A stretch of DNA of 64,000 nt. Source: UBA685 sp002299005. Its GTDB lineage: Bacteria > Pseudomonadota > Alphaproteobacteria > Puniceispirillales > Puniceispirillaceae. Below the pieces are notes generated by a model. That model had not been told where the DNA came from, searched no databases, and saw only the letters and a program-made list of their open reading frames with translations. The stretch is taken from NCBI GenBank assembly GCA_963966775.1, contig CAXAAH010000003.1:27909-91908 (forward strand), written 5' to 3'. Made by a program: the position numbers and the translations under genes. The first letter of the stretch is position 1, and each line of letters starts with the position of its first letter. Below are positions 53,516 through 61,255 of the stretch, in pieces.

Positions 53516-54523
53516 TTAAGGGTTTCGTTTCATCGTCTCAATGGCGCTATCGACAATCGCACCTGATGATTGTATCACTTCTGCCGCAAGCGCATGACCG
53601 ATTTGTAAAGCATCTTCAATCGCGCCTGTTGTGGCATAGCCGTAAAGAAAGCCGGCATTAAAGCTATCACCTGCCGCGGTGGTATCTGTGATGTTTGTGA
53701 CGGCGGCATAGATCGCATCACCTGCCTCACCATTTGCCTCACCATTTGCCTCACCATTTAATGATTCACCATTAAGGGCAAGCGGGCCTTCTGCCCCGCG
53801 CTTTAAGGCGCCGTATCGCACGCCTGCCTTGTGCAAGCGTGCAAGAACATCAGCCTCGCTTTTATCATCAAATAACGCCATTTCATCATCCAATGACGGC
53901 AAGGCGATATCTGCTAGTGCCCACATTGCCATGGTGATTTTGCGCGCAGTCTCAGCATCTTCCCATAGGCGGGGGCGATAGTTGCTATCAAAGGCGACCT
54001 TGCCACCTGCGGCGCGAAAATCGCTCAGGAAGGCCATCAGCCGGTCTCTTGTCTCTGGCCATAAAATCGCCATCGTGATGCCGGATAGGTAAATCACATC
54101 AAATGACATCAAGGATGAAAGGCTCACATTGCAAGGCTCTTGAAACAGCGAACGCGCGGCGGCTTGACTGCGCCAATAGGAAAAGCTGCGCTCGCCCTTA
54201 TCATCTGTGTCAATCGCATAAAGGCCGGGCATCTCGGCGTCGCGATAATCAATGTGCGTTCCGCCAAGGCCATGGCGTTCTATCTCGGCTGTAATGCGCT
54301 GGGAAAATAAATCAGTGCCCAAGGCGGTGACGTAAGAGATATCAAGCGCTGGTTGCGATGACGCCTCTTGCGTGCTTAATTTTTTCAGATAGACAGCCGT
54401 GTTATAGGTATCGCCTGCGACGCCAATTTGGGCCGCCCCATCTGGCTTGGCAACTAACTCAACCATCACTTCACCAATGCATGCGATCTTCATTTGCTTG
54501 GCGCTATCAACCTGACCCGACAT
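53516..54523 (-). CDS. kdgK: 2-dehydro-3-deoxygluconokinase KdgK
   Basis: PfkB-family kinase phosphorylating 2-keto-3-deoxygluconate (KDG) to KDPG. Visible are IACIGEVMVELV, GVAGDTYNTAVYLKKL (substrate-binding), FDSNYRPRLW, and the catalytic DTTAAGDSFNAGFLYG. About 335 residues. The ATG at 54523 follows AAGAAGAG; an ATG at 54493 (MKIACIGE) is also possible. Triplicated NGEA units enlarge a loop at about residue 250. It diverges from the enolase-superfamily gene across a palindromic operator. Confidence 0.9.
   Translation of the reverse strand: MSGQVDSAKQMKIACIGEVMVELVAKPDGAAQIGVAGDTYNTAVYLKKLSTQEASSQPALDISYVTALGTDLFSQRITAEIERHGLGGTHIDYRDAEMPGLYAIDTDDKGERSFSYWRSQAAARSLFQEPCNVSLSSLMSFDVIYLSGITMAILWPETRDRLMAFLSDFRAAGGKVAFDSNYRPRLWEDAETARKITMAMWALADIALPSLDDEMALFDDKSEADVLARLHKAGVRYGALKRGAEGPLALNGESLNGEANGEANGEAGDAIYAAVTNITDTTAAGDSFNAGFLYGYATTGAIEDALQIGHALAAEVIQSSGAIVDSAIETMKRNP
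53724..53759 (-). repeat. 12-bp triplicate in kdgK
   Basis: Three exact head-to-tail copies of GCCTCACCATTT (plus strand) at 53724, 53736 and 53748, with a degenerate copy further on. They encode the NGEANGEANGEA stretch. Confidence 0.92.
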
Positions 54524-54692
54524 TGAGGCTTACTCTTCTTCTTTGTTTTATAAAAAGGCAGATCTGTGTCTGCCACCTTGGTCTCTATCCTACATGCATT
54601 TATCTGGCCGTGAAGTCACTTTGTATAACGAAACTAATTTTTTTGCGGCACCTATATCATTTTATTGCCAATTTGACCAGCATTCACTATAT

Positions 54693-54705
54693 TTGGTATG
54701 ACCAA
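54693..54705. promoter_or_regulatory. FadR/GntR-type operator between kdgK and the enolase gene
   Basis: TTGGTATGACCAA, the TGGT-NNN-ACCA palindrome typical of FadR-subfamily GntR regulators, extended by further T and A bases on each side. It lies in the divergent promoter region, 73 nt from the enolase ATG and 170 nt from the kdgK ATG. Matching sites lie at 63616 and 63895. Confidence 0.75.
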
Positions 54706-54777
54706 AATAGGGGCTAACGTAAAATAGGGCTAAGAAGTTTGGCGACTATTTGTGCGATAAATAGGAGTGCGATAAAT

Positions 54778-55887
54778 ATGAGTGCCATTGAAAATGTGAA
54801 GGTACAGCTTTTTAATGTGCCTCTTGATGAGGTTTTAACAGATGCCAAACATGGCGACCATACGCATTTCGAGCTGGTGACTGTGACGGTCACCTTGGCC
54901 GATGGCTCGCAAGGCACCGGCTATAGCTATACAGGCGGTAAGGGCGGTCATGCGATTGCGGCGATGGTTGAGCATGATTTGGCGCCCTTTATCACGGGCC
55001 GAAATGGGGATGAGATTGAAGCGCTCTATGATGCGATGCAATGGCATGTGCATTATGTGGCGCGCGGCGGTATCGCCTCTTTTGCGATTTCAGCGATTGA
55101 TATCGCGCTCTGGGATATTAGAGGCAAAAAGACAGGCAAGCCGCTCTGGCAAATGGCGGGCGGGGCGTCTGATAGATGCAAAGCCTATTGTGGCGGCATT
55201 GATCTTAATTTCTCTCTTGATAAATTAAAAGCGCAGACAAAGGGCTATTTGGCGCGCGGTTTTAACGGCATTAAAATCAAAATTGGCCAGCCTGATTTGG
55301 CAGATGATGTCGCGCGTATCGCGGCTATTCGGGACCTTATCGGGCCTGATATTGCCTTTATGGTTGATGCTAATTATTCGATGGATGTTGACCAAGCTAT
55401 CGCGGCCGCAAATGCGTTTAAGCCATATGATATTTTATGGTTTGAAGAGCCGATTATCCCCGATAATTACAAGGGCTATAGCGCCATCACAAAGGCCACG
55501 GGCATGGCTGTGGCGATGGGGGAGAATTTACACACAATTCATGAATTTGAATATGCGTTTGAACAATCAGATCTTGCTTTTGTACAGCCTGATGCGTCTA
55601 ATTGTGGGGGTATCACTGGCTGGCTTCAGGTCGCCGCTTTGGCGCAGACGAACAAGGTGCCTGTCTGTAGTCATGGGATGCAAGAGCTTCATGTGAGCCT
55701 TGTCTCATCACAGGAAAATTCGGGCTGGCTTGAGGTGCATAGCTTCCCGATTGACCGCTATACGACGCGCCCTCTTGTGGTTGAAGACCATCTCGCTGTG
55801 GCGCCATCAGTGCCCGGTATTGGGGTGAGTTTTGATTGGGATAAATTACACAAAGCCCATGCGATGCATGCGGCCACTATGTCTTGA
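54778..55887 (+). CDS. Mandelate racemase/enolase-superfamily sugar-acid dehydratase or cycloisomerase
   Basis: 369-residue TIM-barrel enzyme. The N-terminal capping domain holds DAKHGDHTHFELV and GYSYTGGKGG. Catalytic residues are visible: KxK in GIKIKIG, metal ligands in VDANYS (Asp), WFEEP (Glu) and AMGENLH (Glu), and the general base in CSHGMQELHVS. The likely product is a 2-keto-3-deoxy sugar acid. The sequence pattern resembles, from memory, 3,6-anhydro-L-galactonate cycloisomerases and related acid-sugar dehydratases. The ATG at 54778 has AGGAG 10 nt upstream; a TTG at 54739 is in frame but unlikely. The alcohol dehydrogenase follows 20 nt later. Confidence 0.85.
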   Translation: MSAIENVKVQLFNVPLDEVLTDAKHGDHTHFELVTVTVTLADGSQGTGYSYTGGKGGHAIAAMVEHDLAPFITGRNGDEIEALYDAMQWHVHYVARGGIASFAISAIDIALWDIRGKKTGKPLWQMAGGASDRCKAYCGGIDLNFSLDKLKAQTKGYLARGFNGIKIKIGQPDLADDVARIAAIRDLIGPDIAFMVDANYSMDVDQAIAAANAFKPYDILWFEEPIIPDNYKGYSAITKATGMAVAMGENLHTIHEFEYAFEQSDLAFVQPDASNCGGITGWLQVAALAQTNKVPVCSHGMQELHVSLVSSQENSGWLEVHSFPIDRYTTRPLVVEDHLAVAPSVPGIGVSFDWDKLHKAHAMHAATMS

Positions 55888-55907
55888 TAAATTGATAATA
55901 ATCATGA

Positions 55908-56960
55908 TTGGAAAAGATGATGAATGACCAGATGATGAATGCCGCTTTCTATCGCGGGGATAAATCCTTTGCGGTTGAGCAAAAGCCGGTTACGCCGCCT
56001 GCGGGCGATGAGGTGGCTATCCGTATCGCCTATTGTGGTGTTTGCGGCACAGATATGCATGTCTATCACGGCAATATGGATGCGCGTGTGGGCCATAATC
56101 GTATTTTGGGCCATGAGATGTCAGGCGTTGTTGAGGCAGTTGGCGCCAATGTAACAGGCGTTACAGTTGGCCAAAAAGCCGTTGTGCGTCCGCTTGACCA
56201 TTGTGGTGAATGCCCGGCTTGCGAGGCAGGTCACCAGCATATTTGCCATAAGCTAAAATTCCTTGGCCTTGATACAGATGGTGCGATGCAGGAAATCTGG
56301 AACGTGCCGTCTCATACGGTGCATATTTTGCCTGATACGATTCGCATGGACCACGCAGCCTTGATTGAGCCGCTGGCGGTGGCCTGTCATGATGTCCGCC
56401 TATCTGGCTTGGCACAAGGCGAAGATGTGCTTGTCATTGGCGGTGGCCCTATCGGTGTTTTGGTCGCGATGGTCGCGCGTGAGGCAGGCGGTAATGTGGT
56501 AATCTCTGAGGTGAATGAGAACCGTCTTGCGATTGCGCAAAAGCTGGGGTTTGAGACGATTAACCCTGCGAGCCAAGATTTGCCTGCCGCGATTAACGCG
56601 CGCACAAAGACCAAAGGCGCGGATGTTGTCTTTGAGGTCTCTGGCACACAGCCGGGCGTTGATGCGATGACAGCTTGCGCGGCCTCAAAGGCGCGTATTG
56701 TGATGGTGGCTATTCATGCGAAAAAGCCAGAGATTGATTTGTTCCAATTCTTCTGGCGTGAATTGCAATTAATCGGCGCACGCGTTTATACAGGCGAGGA
56801 TTATGAAAAGGCGATTTCGCTGATTAATCAAGGCGCGATTGACGCTGATACGGTGATCACAGATGTCAGCCCCCTTAGCGCCATTCAGACAGCCTTTGAA
56901 GAGCTTGATGCCAGCCCAACAGCGCTTAAAAGTTTGATTAAAGTCGGAGATATTTCATGA
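55908..56960 (+). CDS. Zinc-dependent alcohol/sugar-acid dehydrogenase (MDR family)
   Basis: Medium-chain dehydrogenase of 350 residues. The catalytic zinc ligands are in YCGVCGTDMH and GHEMSG. The structural zinc has four cysteines in DHCGECPACEAGHQHIC. The Rossmann motif is VIGGGPIGVLVAMVAREAG. It resembles L-idonate 5-dehydrogenase and L-galactonate dehydrogenase relatives, which act on a sugar-acid C5 hydroxyl. It lies between an enolase-superfamily gene and a KduD-like gene and overlaps the latter by 4 nt, consistent with oxidising the 2-keto-3-deoxy acid at C5. Confidence 0.85.
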   Translation: MEKMMNDQMMNAAFYRGDKSFAVEQKPVTPPAGDEVAIRIAYCGVCGTDMHVYHGNMDARVGHNRILGHEMSGVVEAVGANVTGVTVGQKAVVRPLDHCGECPACEAGHQHICHKLKFLGLDTDGAMQEIWNVPSHTVHILPDTIRMDHAALIEPLAVACHDVRLSGLAQGEDVLVIGGGPIGVLVAMVAREAGGNVVISEVNENRLAIAQKLGFETINPASQDLPAAINARTKTKGADVVFEVSGTQPGVDAMTACAASKARIVMVAIHAKKPEIDLFQFFWRELQLIGARVYTGEDYEKAISLINQGAIDADTVITDVSPLSAIQTAFEELDASPTALKSLIKVGDIS

Positions 56961-57727
56961 GCGAGACGGCCCTTTTTGACCTTGGCGGTAAGACAGCCCT
57001 TGTGACAGGGTGCAAGCGCGGTATTGGCCGCGGTATGGCAGAGGCGCTTGCCGCCGCTGGTGCTGATATTATCGGTGTGAGTGCATCGCTTGAGACAAGC
57101 GATAGCGCGGTTAGTAAAAGCATTGAGGCGATGGGGCGTAAATTCACCGCCTATCAATGTGACTTTGCAGACCGTGAGGCCGTGAAGGCGTTTATTGACA
57201 ATGTGAAGGCCAATCATGCGACGCCTGATATCTTGATCAATAATGCGGGTACAATTTTGCGTAAACCTGCCGCAGAGCATGAGGATGAGCTGTGGGATGA
57301 GGTGATGGAAGTAAACCTAAACGCGCAGTTTGTAATGAGCCGTGAGTTTGGCCGTGACATGGTGGCGCGCGGGTCTGGTAAGATTATCTTTACCGCCTCT
57401 TTGCTGACCTTCCAAGGGGGTATCACTGTGCCGGGCTATGCCGCATCAAAGGGCGGTATTGGCCAACTTGCCAAGGCGCTGGCGAATGAATGGGCCGCGC
57501 ATGGGGTGAATGTAAACGCGATTGCCCCTGGCTATATTGCGACTGATAATACGCAAGCTTTGCAAGATGATCCGGTGCGTTCGAAATCTATCCTTGAACG
57601 TATTCCTGCCGGTCGTTGGGGCACACCGCAAGATTTTGGTGGGCCAGCTGTGTTCTTATCATCATCTGCCGCAGATTATGTGCATGGCACTATTCTAACC
57701 GTCGATGGCGGCTGGATGGGTCGCTAA
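56957..57727 (+). CDS. KduD-like short-chain dehydrogenase
   Basis: NAD(P)-dependent SDR of 256 residues. The cofactor loop is VTGCKRGIGRGMA, then NNAGT, the catalytic Ser in IIFTASLLTF and Tyr/Lys in GYAASKGGIGQLAKAL, and GTILTVDGGWMGR at the end. It resembles 2-deoxy-D-gluconate 3-dehydrogenase / 2-keto-3-deoxygluconate 5-dehydrogenase (KduD). With the preceding dehydrogenase it could epimerise C5 by oxidation then reduction. Confidence 0.87.
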   Translation: MSETALFDLGGKTALVTGCKRGIGRGMAEALAAAGADIIGVSASLETSDSAVSKSIEAMGRKFTAYQCDFADREAVKAFIDNVKANHATPDILINNAGTILRKPAAEHEDELWDEVMEVNLNAQFVMSREFGRDMVARGSGKIIFTASLLTFQGGITVPGYAASKGGIGQLAKALANEWAAHGVNVNAIAPGYIATDNTQALQDDPVRSKSILERIPAGRWGTPQDFGGPAVFLSSSAADYVHGTILTVDGGWMGR

Positions 57728-57732
57728 AATGA

Positions 57733-57762
57733 TTATGCCGCATCATTACTGGTGCGGCATAA
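57733..57762. terminator. Bidirectional terminator hairpin
   Basis: TTATGCCGCA (57733-57742) and TGCGGCATAA (57753-57762) form a 10-bp stem with a 10-nt loop between two convergent operons. U-runs are weak on both sides. Confidence 0.65.
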
Positions 57763-57784
57763 ATAGGTCTCGTAATTATAAATC

Positions 57785-58732
57785 TTACGCGCAATAGGGC
57801 GCATCATTGCCCCAGCGATGTTGAGATATATGCTCAACATTTGCCTCATGATCGCGCGCCGCCTGCCACATATCACGCCATTTTTGCCAATCATCTAAGG
57901 CGCTGTCTGGGTGCGTTTTTGAACGGGCAATGAATTCAGGGAACTGGCTTCGGCCAGTTGCTTGGCCGGTGACATTATAGCGTAAATCAAACGACCAGCG
58001 ATACTCATCACTGTTATTGGGCAGGGAGCAATGCGGCGTCAAAGGATGGAAAAGCACCGCCCCGCCAGCCTTTACCGGAAGCGGGGTTGTGGTGCCTGAG
58101 GCCAAGAACTGATCAGGGATGACCACCTGATTCTTTAGGCAATGCGGCAATAGAGCATCATAGGCGCCATCTGATACTTGCAAACAGCCATTTTCAATCG
58201 TCGCATCAGTCACAGCCAGCCAGACGGTCACCATTTGCGTCTTATTCGCCTCTGGCAGGGTGACGCCCATATCTTGGTGCCAGTCTGTCGATACGATATG
58301 CGCGCGATGTTCTGATTGCGGGACAGCGCGTTGTGGCGGCTTGATGCGCACATGCTGGATCGGGTTAGAGGTAATCTCAGGCCCTATTAGTGCTTCGATG
58401 GTATCCAGAATATTCTTGTGCCTGACAATATCAAACATAGCTGGCCCGAAATGCATCGGGGTTTTTGTGGTGATACCATCATGAGGCAGGCTGATATCAA
58501 AAGGCTGATACCAGTCAAAATTGCCTTGATAACATTGGTCAAGCTTCTGCCAAAAATCCATCTCATCTGTGGCAGGCTTAACCAATCCTTGCGCCGCCCA
58601 ATCATCATAAAGCCTATCCATGAGCGCGAAATATTCACGGCGGATGCCTTGCAACGCCTTGTCATCAATGAGGTTCTCAATGACGACAAAGCCTTTAGTG
58701 TTAAAATGATCAATCTGCGCTTCTGTTATCAT
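57785..58732 (-). CDS. Phytanoyl-CoA dioxygenase family protein
   Basis: Fe(II)/2-oxoglutarate oxygenase of the PhyH family, 315 residues. Metal ligands are visible as H-x-D in TDWHQDMG and the distal His in FHPLTPHCSLPNN, with a following Arg (EYRWSFDLRY) for 2-oxoglutarate. It lies 19 nt downstream of dctM, at the end of the TRAP operon, so it probably acts on the imported compound or a derivative. Relatives include ectoine hydroxylase and many uncharacterised marine enzymes. Confidence 0.87.
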   Translation of the reverse strand: MITEAQIDHFNTKGFVVIENLIDDKALQGIRREYFALMDRLYDDWAAQGLVKPATDEMDFWQKLDQCYQGNFDWYQPFDISLPHDGITTKTPMHFGPAMFDIVRHKNILDTIEALIGPEITSNPIQHVRIKPPQRAVPQSEHRAHIVSTDWHQDMGVTLPEANKTQMVTVWLAVTDATIENGCLQVSDGAYDALLPHCLKNQVVIPDQFLASGTTTPLPVKAGGAVLFHPLTPHCSLPNNSDEYRWSFDLRYNVTGQATGRSQFPEFIARSKTHPDSALDDWQKWRDMWQAARDHEANVEHISQHRWGNDAPYCA

Positions 58733-58751
58733 AATTTATCCTTTGTGGTTC

Positions 58752-60380
58752 CTAAAGAAGAATGGTCACAATTGATGGCCAAATCAGCAGAACTGATAGC
58801 GCCAATAGCTGGACCCCAATGAACGGCAGGAAGCCGCGGAAGATATCTGTGAGTGAGATATGCGCCGGTGCCACTGATTTCAGATAGAAAGCGGCAGGGC
58901 CAAAAGGCGGTGATAAGAAGCTGACCTGCATATTCATACAGAATAACACCCCGAACCAAATCCCAATATGTTGCGGCTCAAGCTGGCCCAAAAAGCCAAT
59001 CTCTTCAATCGGTAGGCGTTTTACAATTGGCAAGAATACAGGAATGATCAGCAACACAATGCCAACCCAATCCATAAAGGCGCCCATGAATAGCAAGATA
59101 AGCATCATCATCAAGATAACACCCATAGTCGGCATATCAGCGCCGACAATAAGCTGTGCGATATAGGCAGGGCCACCAGCAAGCGTGTATGCGCCGGCCA
59201 ATGCGGCGGCACCGACTGTTACCCAAATGATTGTGCCTGTTGAACGCAAGGTGCGCATCATTGATACCCACACCAAATCAACCGACGCTTCGCGTCTGAT
59301 AACGGCAATCATAAAGACCGCAAAAGCGCCCATGCCTGCGGCTTCGGTGATGCCGGTAATGCCGCCATAAATAGAGCCAAGCACGATACCGATGACGATA
59401 AAGGGCGGTACCATCCCGCGGCCATGATGCCAGCCTTTCTTCGTCCGCTCTAGGCCAAAGAAGAAGAAAATCAGCGCGGCAAATACGGCGATGATGCCAA
59501 TCATATAAGGTAGGTGATAGAGCATGCCCCATGTCGGGATTTCAAATTTATCCCCATCTGGCACATTGCGACCTAGCACTGTTAGGAACAAGATACGAAG
59601 CACAAGCAAGGCTGTTGTGCCTATGACCAATAGAGACATAAAGCCGCCAAACATTTTGGCTTTTTCACCACCTTCCGGGTCATCTTTGCGCGGCTCTGGC
59701 AAGGGGGCTTGTGAAGGGTCTAGCTGGGTGCGGATAATGATATAGGCGATAATGAAAGCCGCTAGCATAAAGCCCGGCACAAACGCACCTGTGAACAAAG
59801 CCTTGATAGAGGTCTCTGTGATAAGGCCATAGATAATCAAAACAATCGAAGGCGGGATCATCGTGCCAAGCGAGCCACTGGCACAGATGGTGCCGATAGC
59901 GAGGTTCTGATTATAGCCAAGACGCAACATTTGCGGCAAAGCAATCAGGCCAAGAAGCACAACTTCACCGCCGATAATGCCAGACATAGCCGCCATTAAT
60001 ACAGCCATCAGTGAGGTCACAATCGCGATACCACCGCGCATACGGCTCATCCAGAAATCAAGCGAATCATACATCTGTTTGGCAATGCCTGAACGTTCAA
60101 GCAAGGCCGCCATAAAGATAAATAAGGGCACCGATATCAGGACATATTCTGTCATCAAATCAAAGATTTTTTGTGTCAGAAGATATAAGGGTCCTGTGCC
60201 CGGATTTTTTGTTAACAGGCCTGTGCCAAAGCTAGCCGGGTCTAAAAACAAGCTTGGCTCAAACTTTAGGATCAAGACAACAGCGGCAAGAAAGGCTGAG
60301 GCGAACCCAAGCGGCATGCCTATGCCAAGAAGGAAAATAAGTCCAACGACGAGAATAATTGAAATGAGGCCGATATCCAT
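58752..60380 (-). CDS. TRAP transporter large membrane subunit DctM
   Basis: Transport subunit of 542 residues with about 14 hydrophobic segments. Features are GMPLGFASAFLAAVVL near the start, ISVPLFIFMAALLERSGIA, MSGIIGGEVVLLGLIALPQML, and GSLGTMIPPSIVLIIYGLITETS. It is about 110 residues longer than classical DctM, with an insertion (about residues 210-320) holding two more hydrophobic stretches, as in the mannitol/chloroaromatic-type TRAP subfamily. It overlaps dctQ by one base. Confidence 0.9.
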   Translation of the reverse strand: MDIGLISIILVVGLIFLLGIGMPLGFASAFLAAVVLILKFEPSLFLDPASFGTGLLTKNPGTGPLYLLTQKIFDLMTEYVLISVPLFIFMAALLERSGIAKQMYDSLDFWMSRMRGGIAIVTSLMAVLMAAMSGIIGGEVVLLGLIALPQMLRLGYNQNLAIGTICASGSLGTMIPPSIVLIIYGLITETSIKALFTGAFVPGFMLAAFIIAYIIIRTQLDPSQAPLPEPRKDDPEGGEKAKMFGGFMSLLVIGTTALLVLRILFLTVLGRNVPDGDKFEIPTWGMLYHLPYMIGIIAVFAALIFFFFGLERTKKGWHHGRGMVPPFIVIGIVLGSIYGGITGITEAAGMGAFAVFMIAVIRREASVDLVWVSMMRTLRSTGTIIWVTVGAAALAGAYTLAGGPAYIAQLIVGADMPTMGVILMMMLILLFMGAFMDWVGIVLLIIPVFLPIVKRLPIEEIGFLGQLEPQHIGIWFGVLFCMNMQVSFLSPPFGPAAFYLKSVAPAHISLTDIFRGFLPFIGVQLLALSVLLIWPSIVTILL

Positions 60381-61255
60381 TACTTTGCTCCTACGCTTTT
60401 CTTAATCGCTTCTAGCTCTTCTTCATCAATGATATCTTTCTCAATCATCTCAGAAGGGTCTTTATCCCAATCAATGATCAAATTCACCAAGGCCTGCACA
60501 GAGATGAGGCACAGTGTGATCAAAATCATCGGCTGGATAGTCGCTGGAATGGGGGGGTCAAAGGCGGTGCCAAAGACTTCCCAGCGGTAGAATTTATTGA
60601 TAAATACTTGTTTATAGCTGCCATAAACAAGCAGGGCGGTGAATAGCCACAAGCACGCCACCCAAATGGTGTTGCACACATGTTGCGCCCATCTTGGCAG
60701 AATCTCATAGATGATAAAAATACGGATATGGGTGCGCTGTTGCATGGCATAGATGCCAGAGAGCATGAAGACAAAACCAGCAATCCATAAGGTCAACTCA
60801 TTCGCCCATAGGGTTGGCTTTTCCACGATATAGCGCAAAAACACCTCATAGAGCATAACCATCGTCATCGAGATAATGAGGATCATGGTGATGCGGCCAA
60901 TGAACATGGCGATAAGGTCAATCTTGGTCGTATATTCATATTCCATCGAGGCAAGAACAATACTACGCACGCCCATCGCAAAGCTGATAGGGATGACAAA
61001 TAGTGCCAGCCAATCGACGAAATCTGTTAGCCCGCCAAATAAGCCCGGCAAGAAGGGCGTTAAATCTTTGCGCTCATGCAATTCAGTCATTTGCGCGAGC
61101 ATTGATTCATTGGTATGCGGAATAAAATCAAGGATATAGGCTGGCCCGTGCCAGATAACCCACCCCGCGCTAAAGACAAATATAAATGGCGTAATCCATT
61201 CTTGCAGACCACCAGAGGTGTGACTGCTTTTCTTAAATAAATTAGCTAATGGCAT
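60380..61255 (-). CDS. TRAP transporter small membrane subunit DctQ
   Basis: Small membrane subunit of about 291 residues, longer than the usual 160-200. The core four-helix DctQ domain is in the second half (GRITMILIISMTMVMLYEVFLRY, ANELTLWIAGFVFMLSGIYAM). The N-terminal 110 residues add extra hydrophobic segments. The C-terminus is acidic (EMIEKDIIDEEELEAIKKS). The ATG at 61255 is preferred; a GTG at 61273 is in frame. The start overlaps the end of the upstream enolase gene by 14 nt. Confidence 0.85.
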   Translation of the reverse strand: MPLANLFKKSSHTSGGLQEWITPFIFVFSAGWVIWHGPAYILDFIPHTNESMLAQMTELHERKDLTPFLPGLFGGLTDFVDWLALFVIPISFAMGVRSIVLASMEYEYTTKIDLIAMFIGRITMILIISMTMVMLYEVFLRYIVEKPTLWANELTLWIAGFVFMLSGIYAMQQRTHIRIFIIYEILPRWAQHVCNTIWVACLWLFTALLVYGSYKQVFINKFYRWEVFGTAFDPPIPATIQPMILITLCLISVQALVNLIIDWDKDPSEMIEKDIIDEEELEAIKKSVGAK

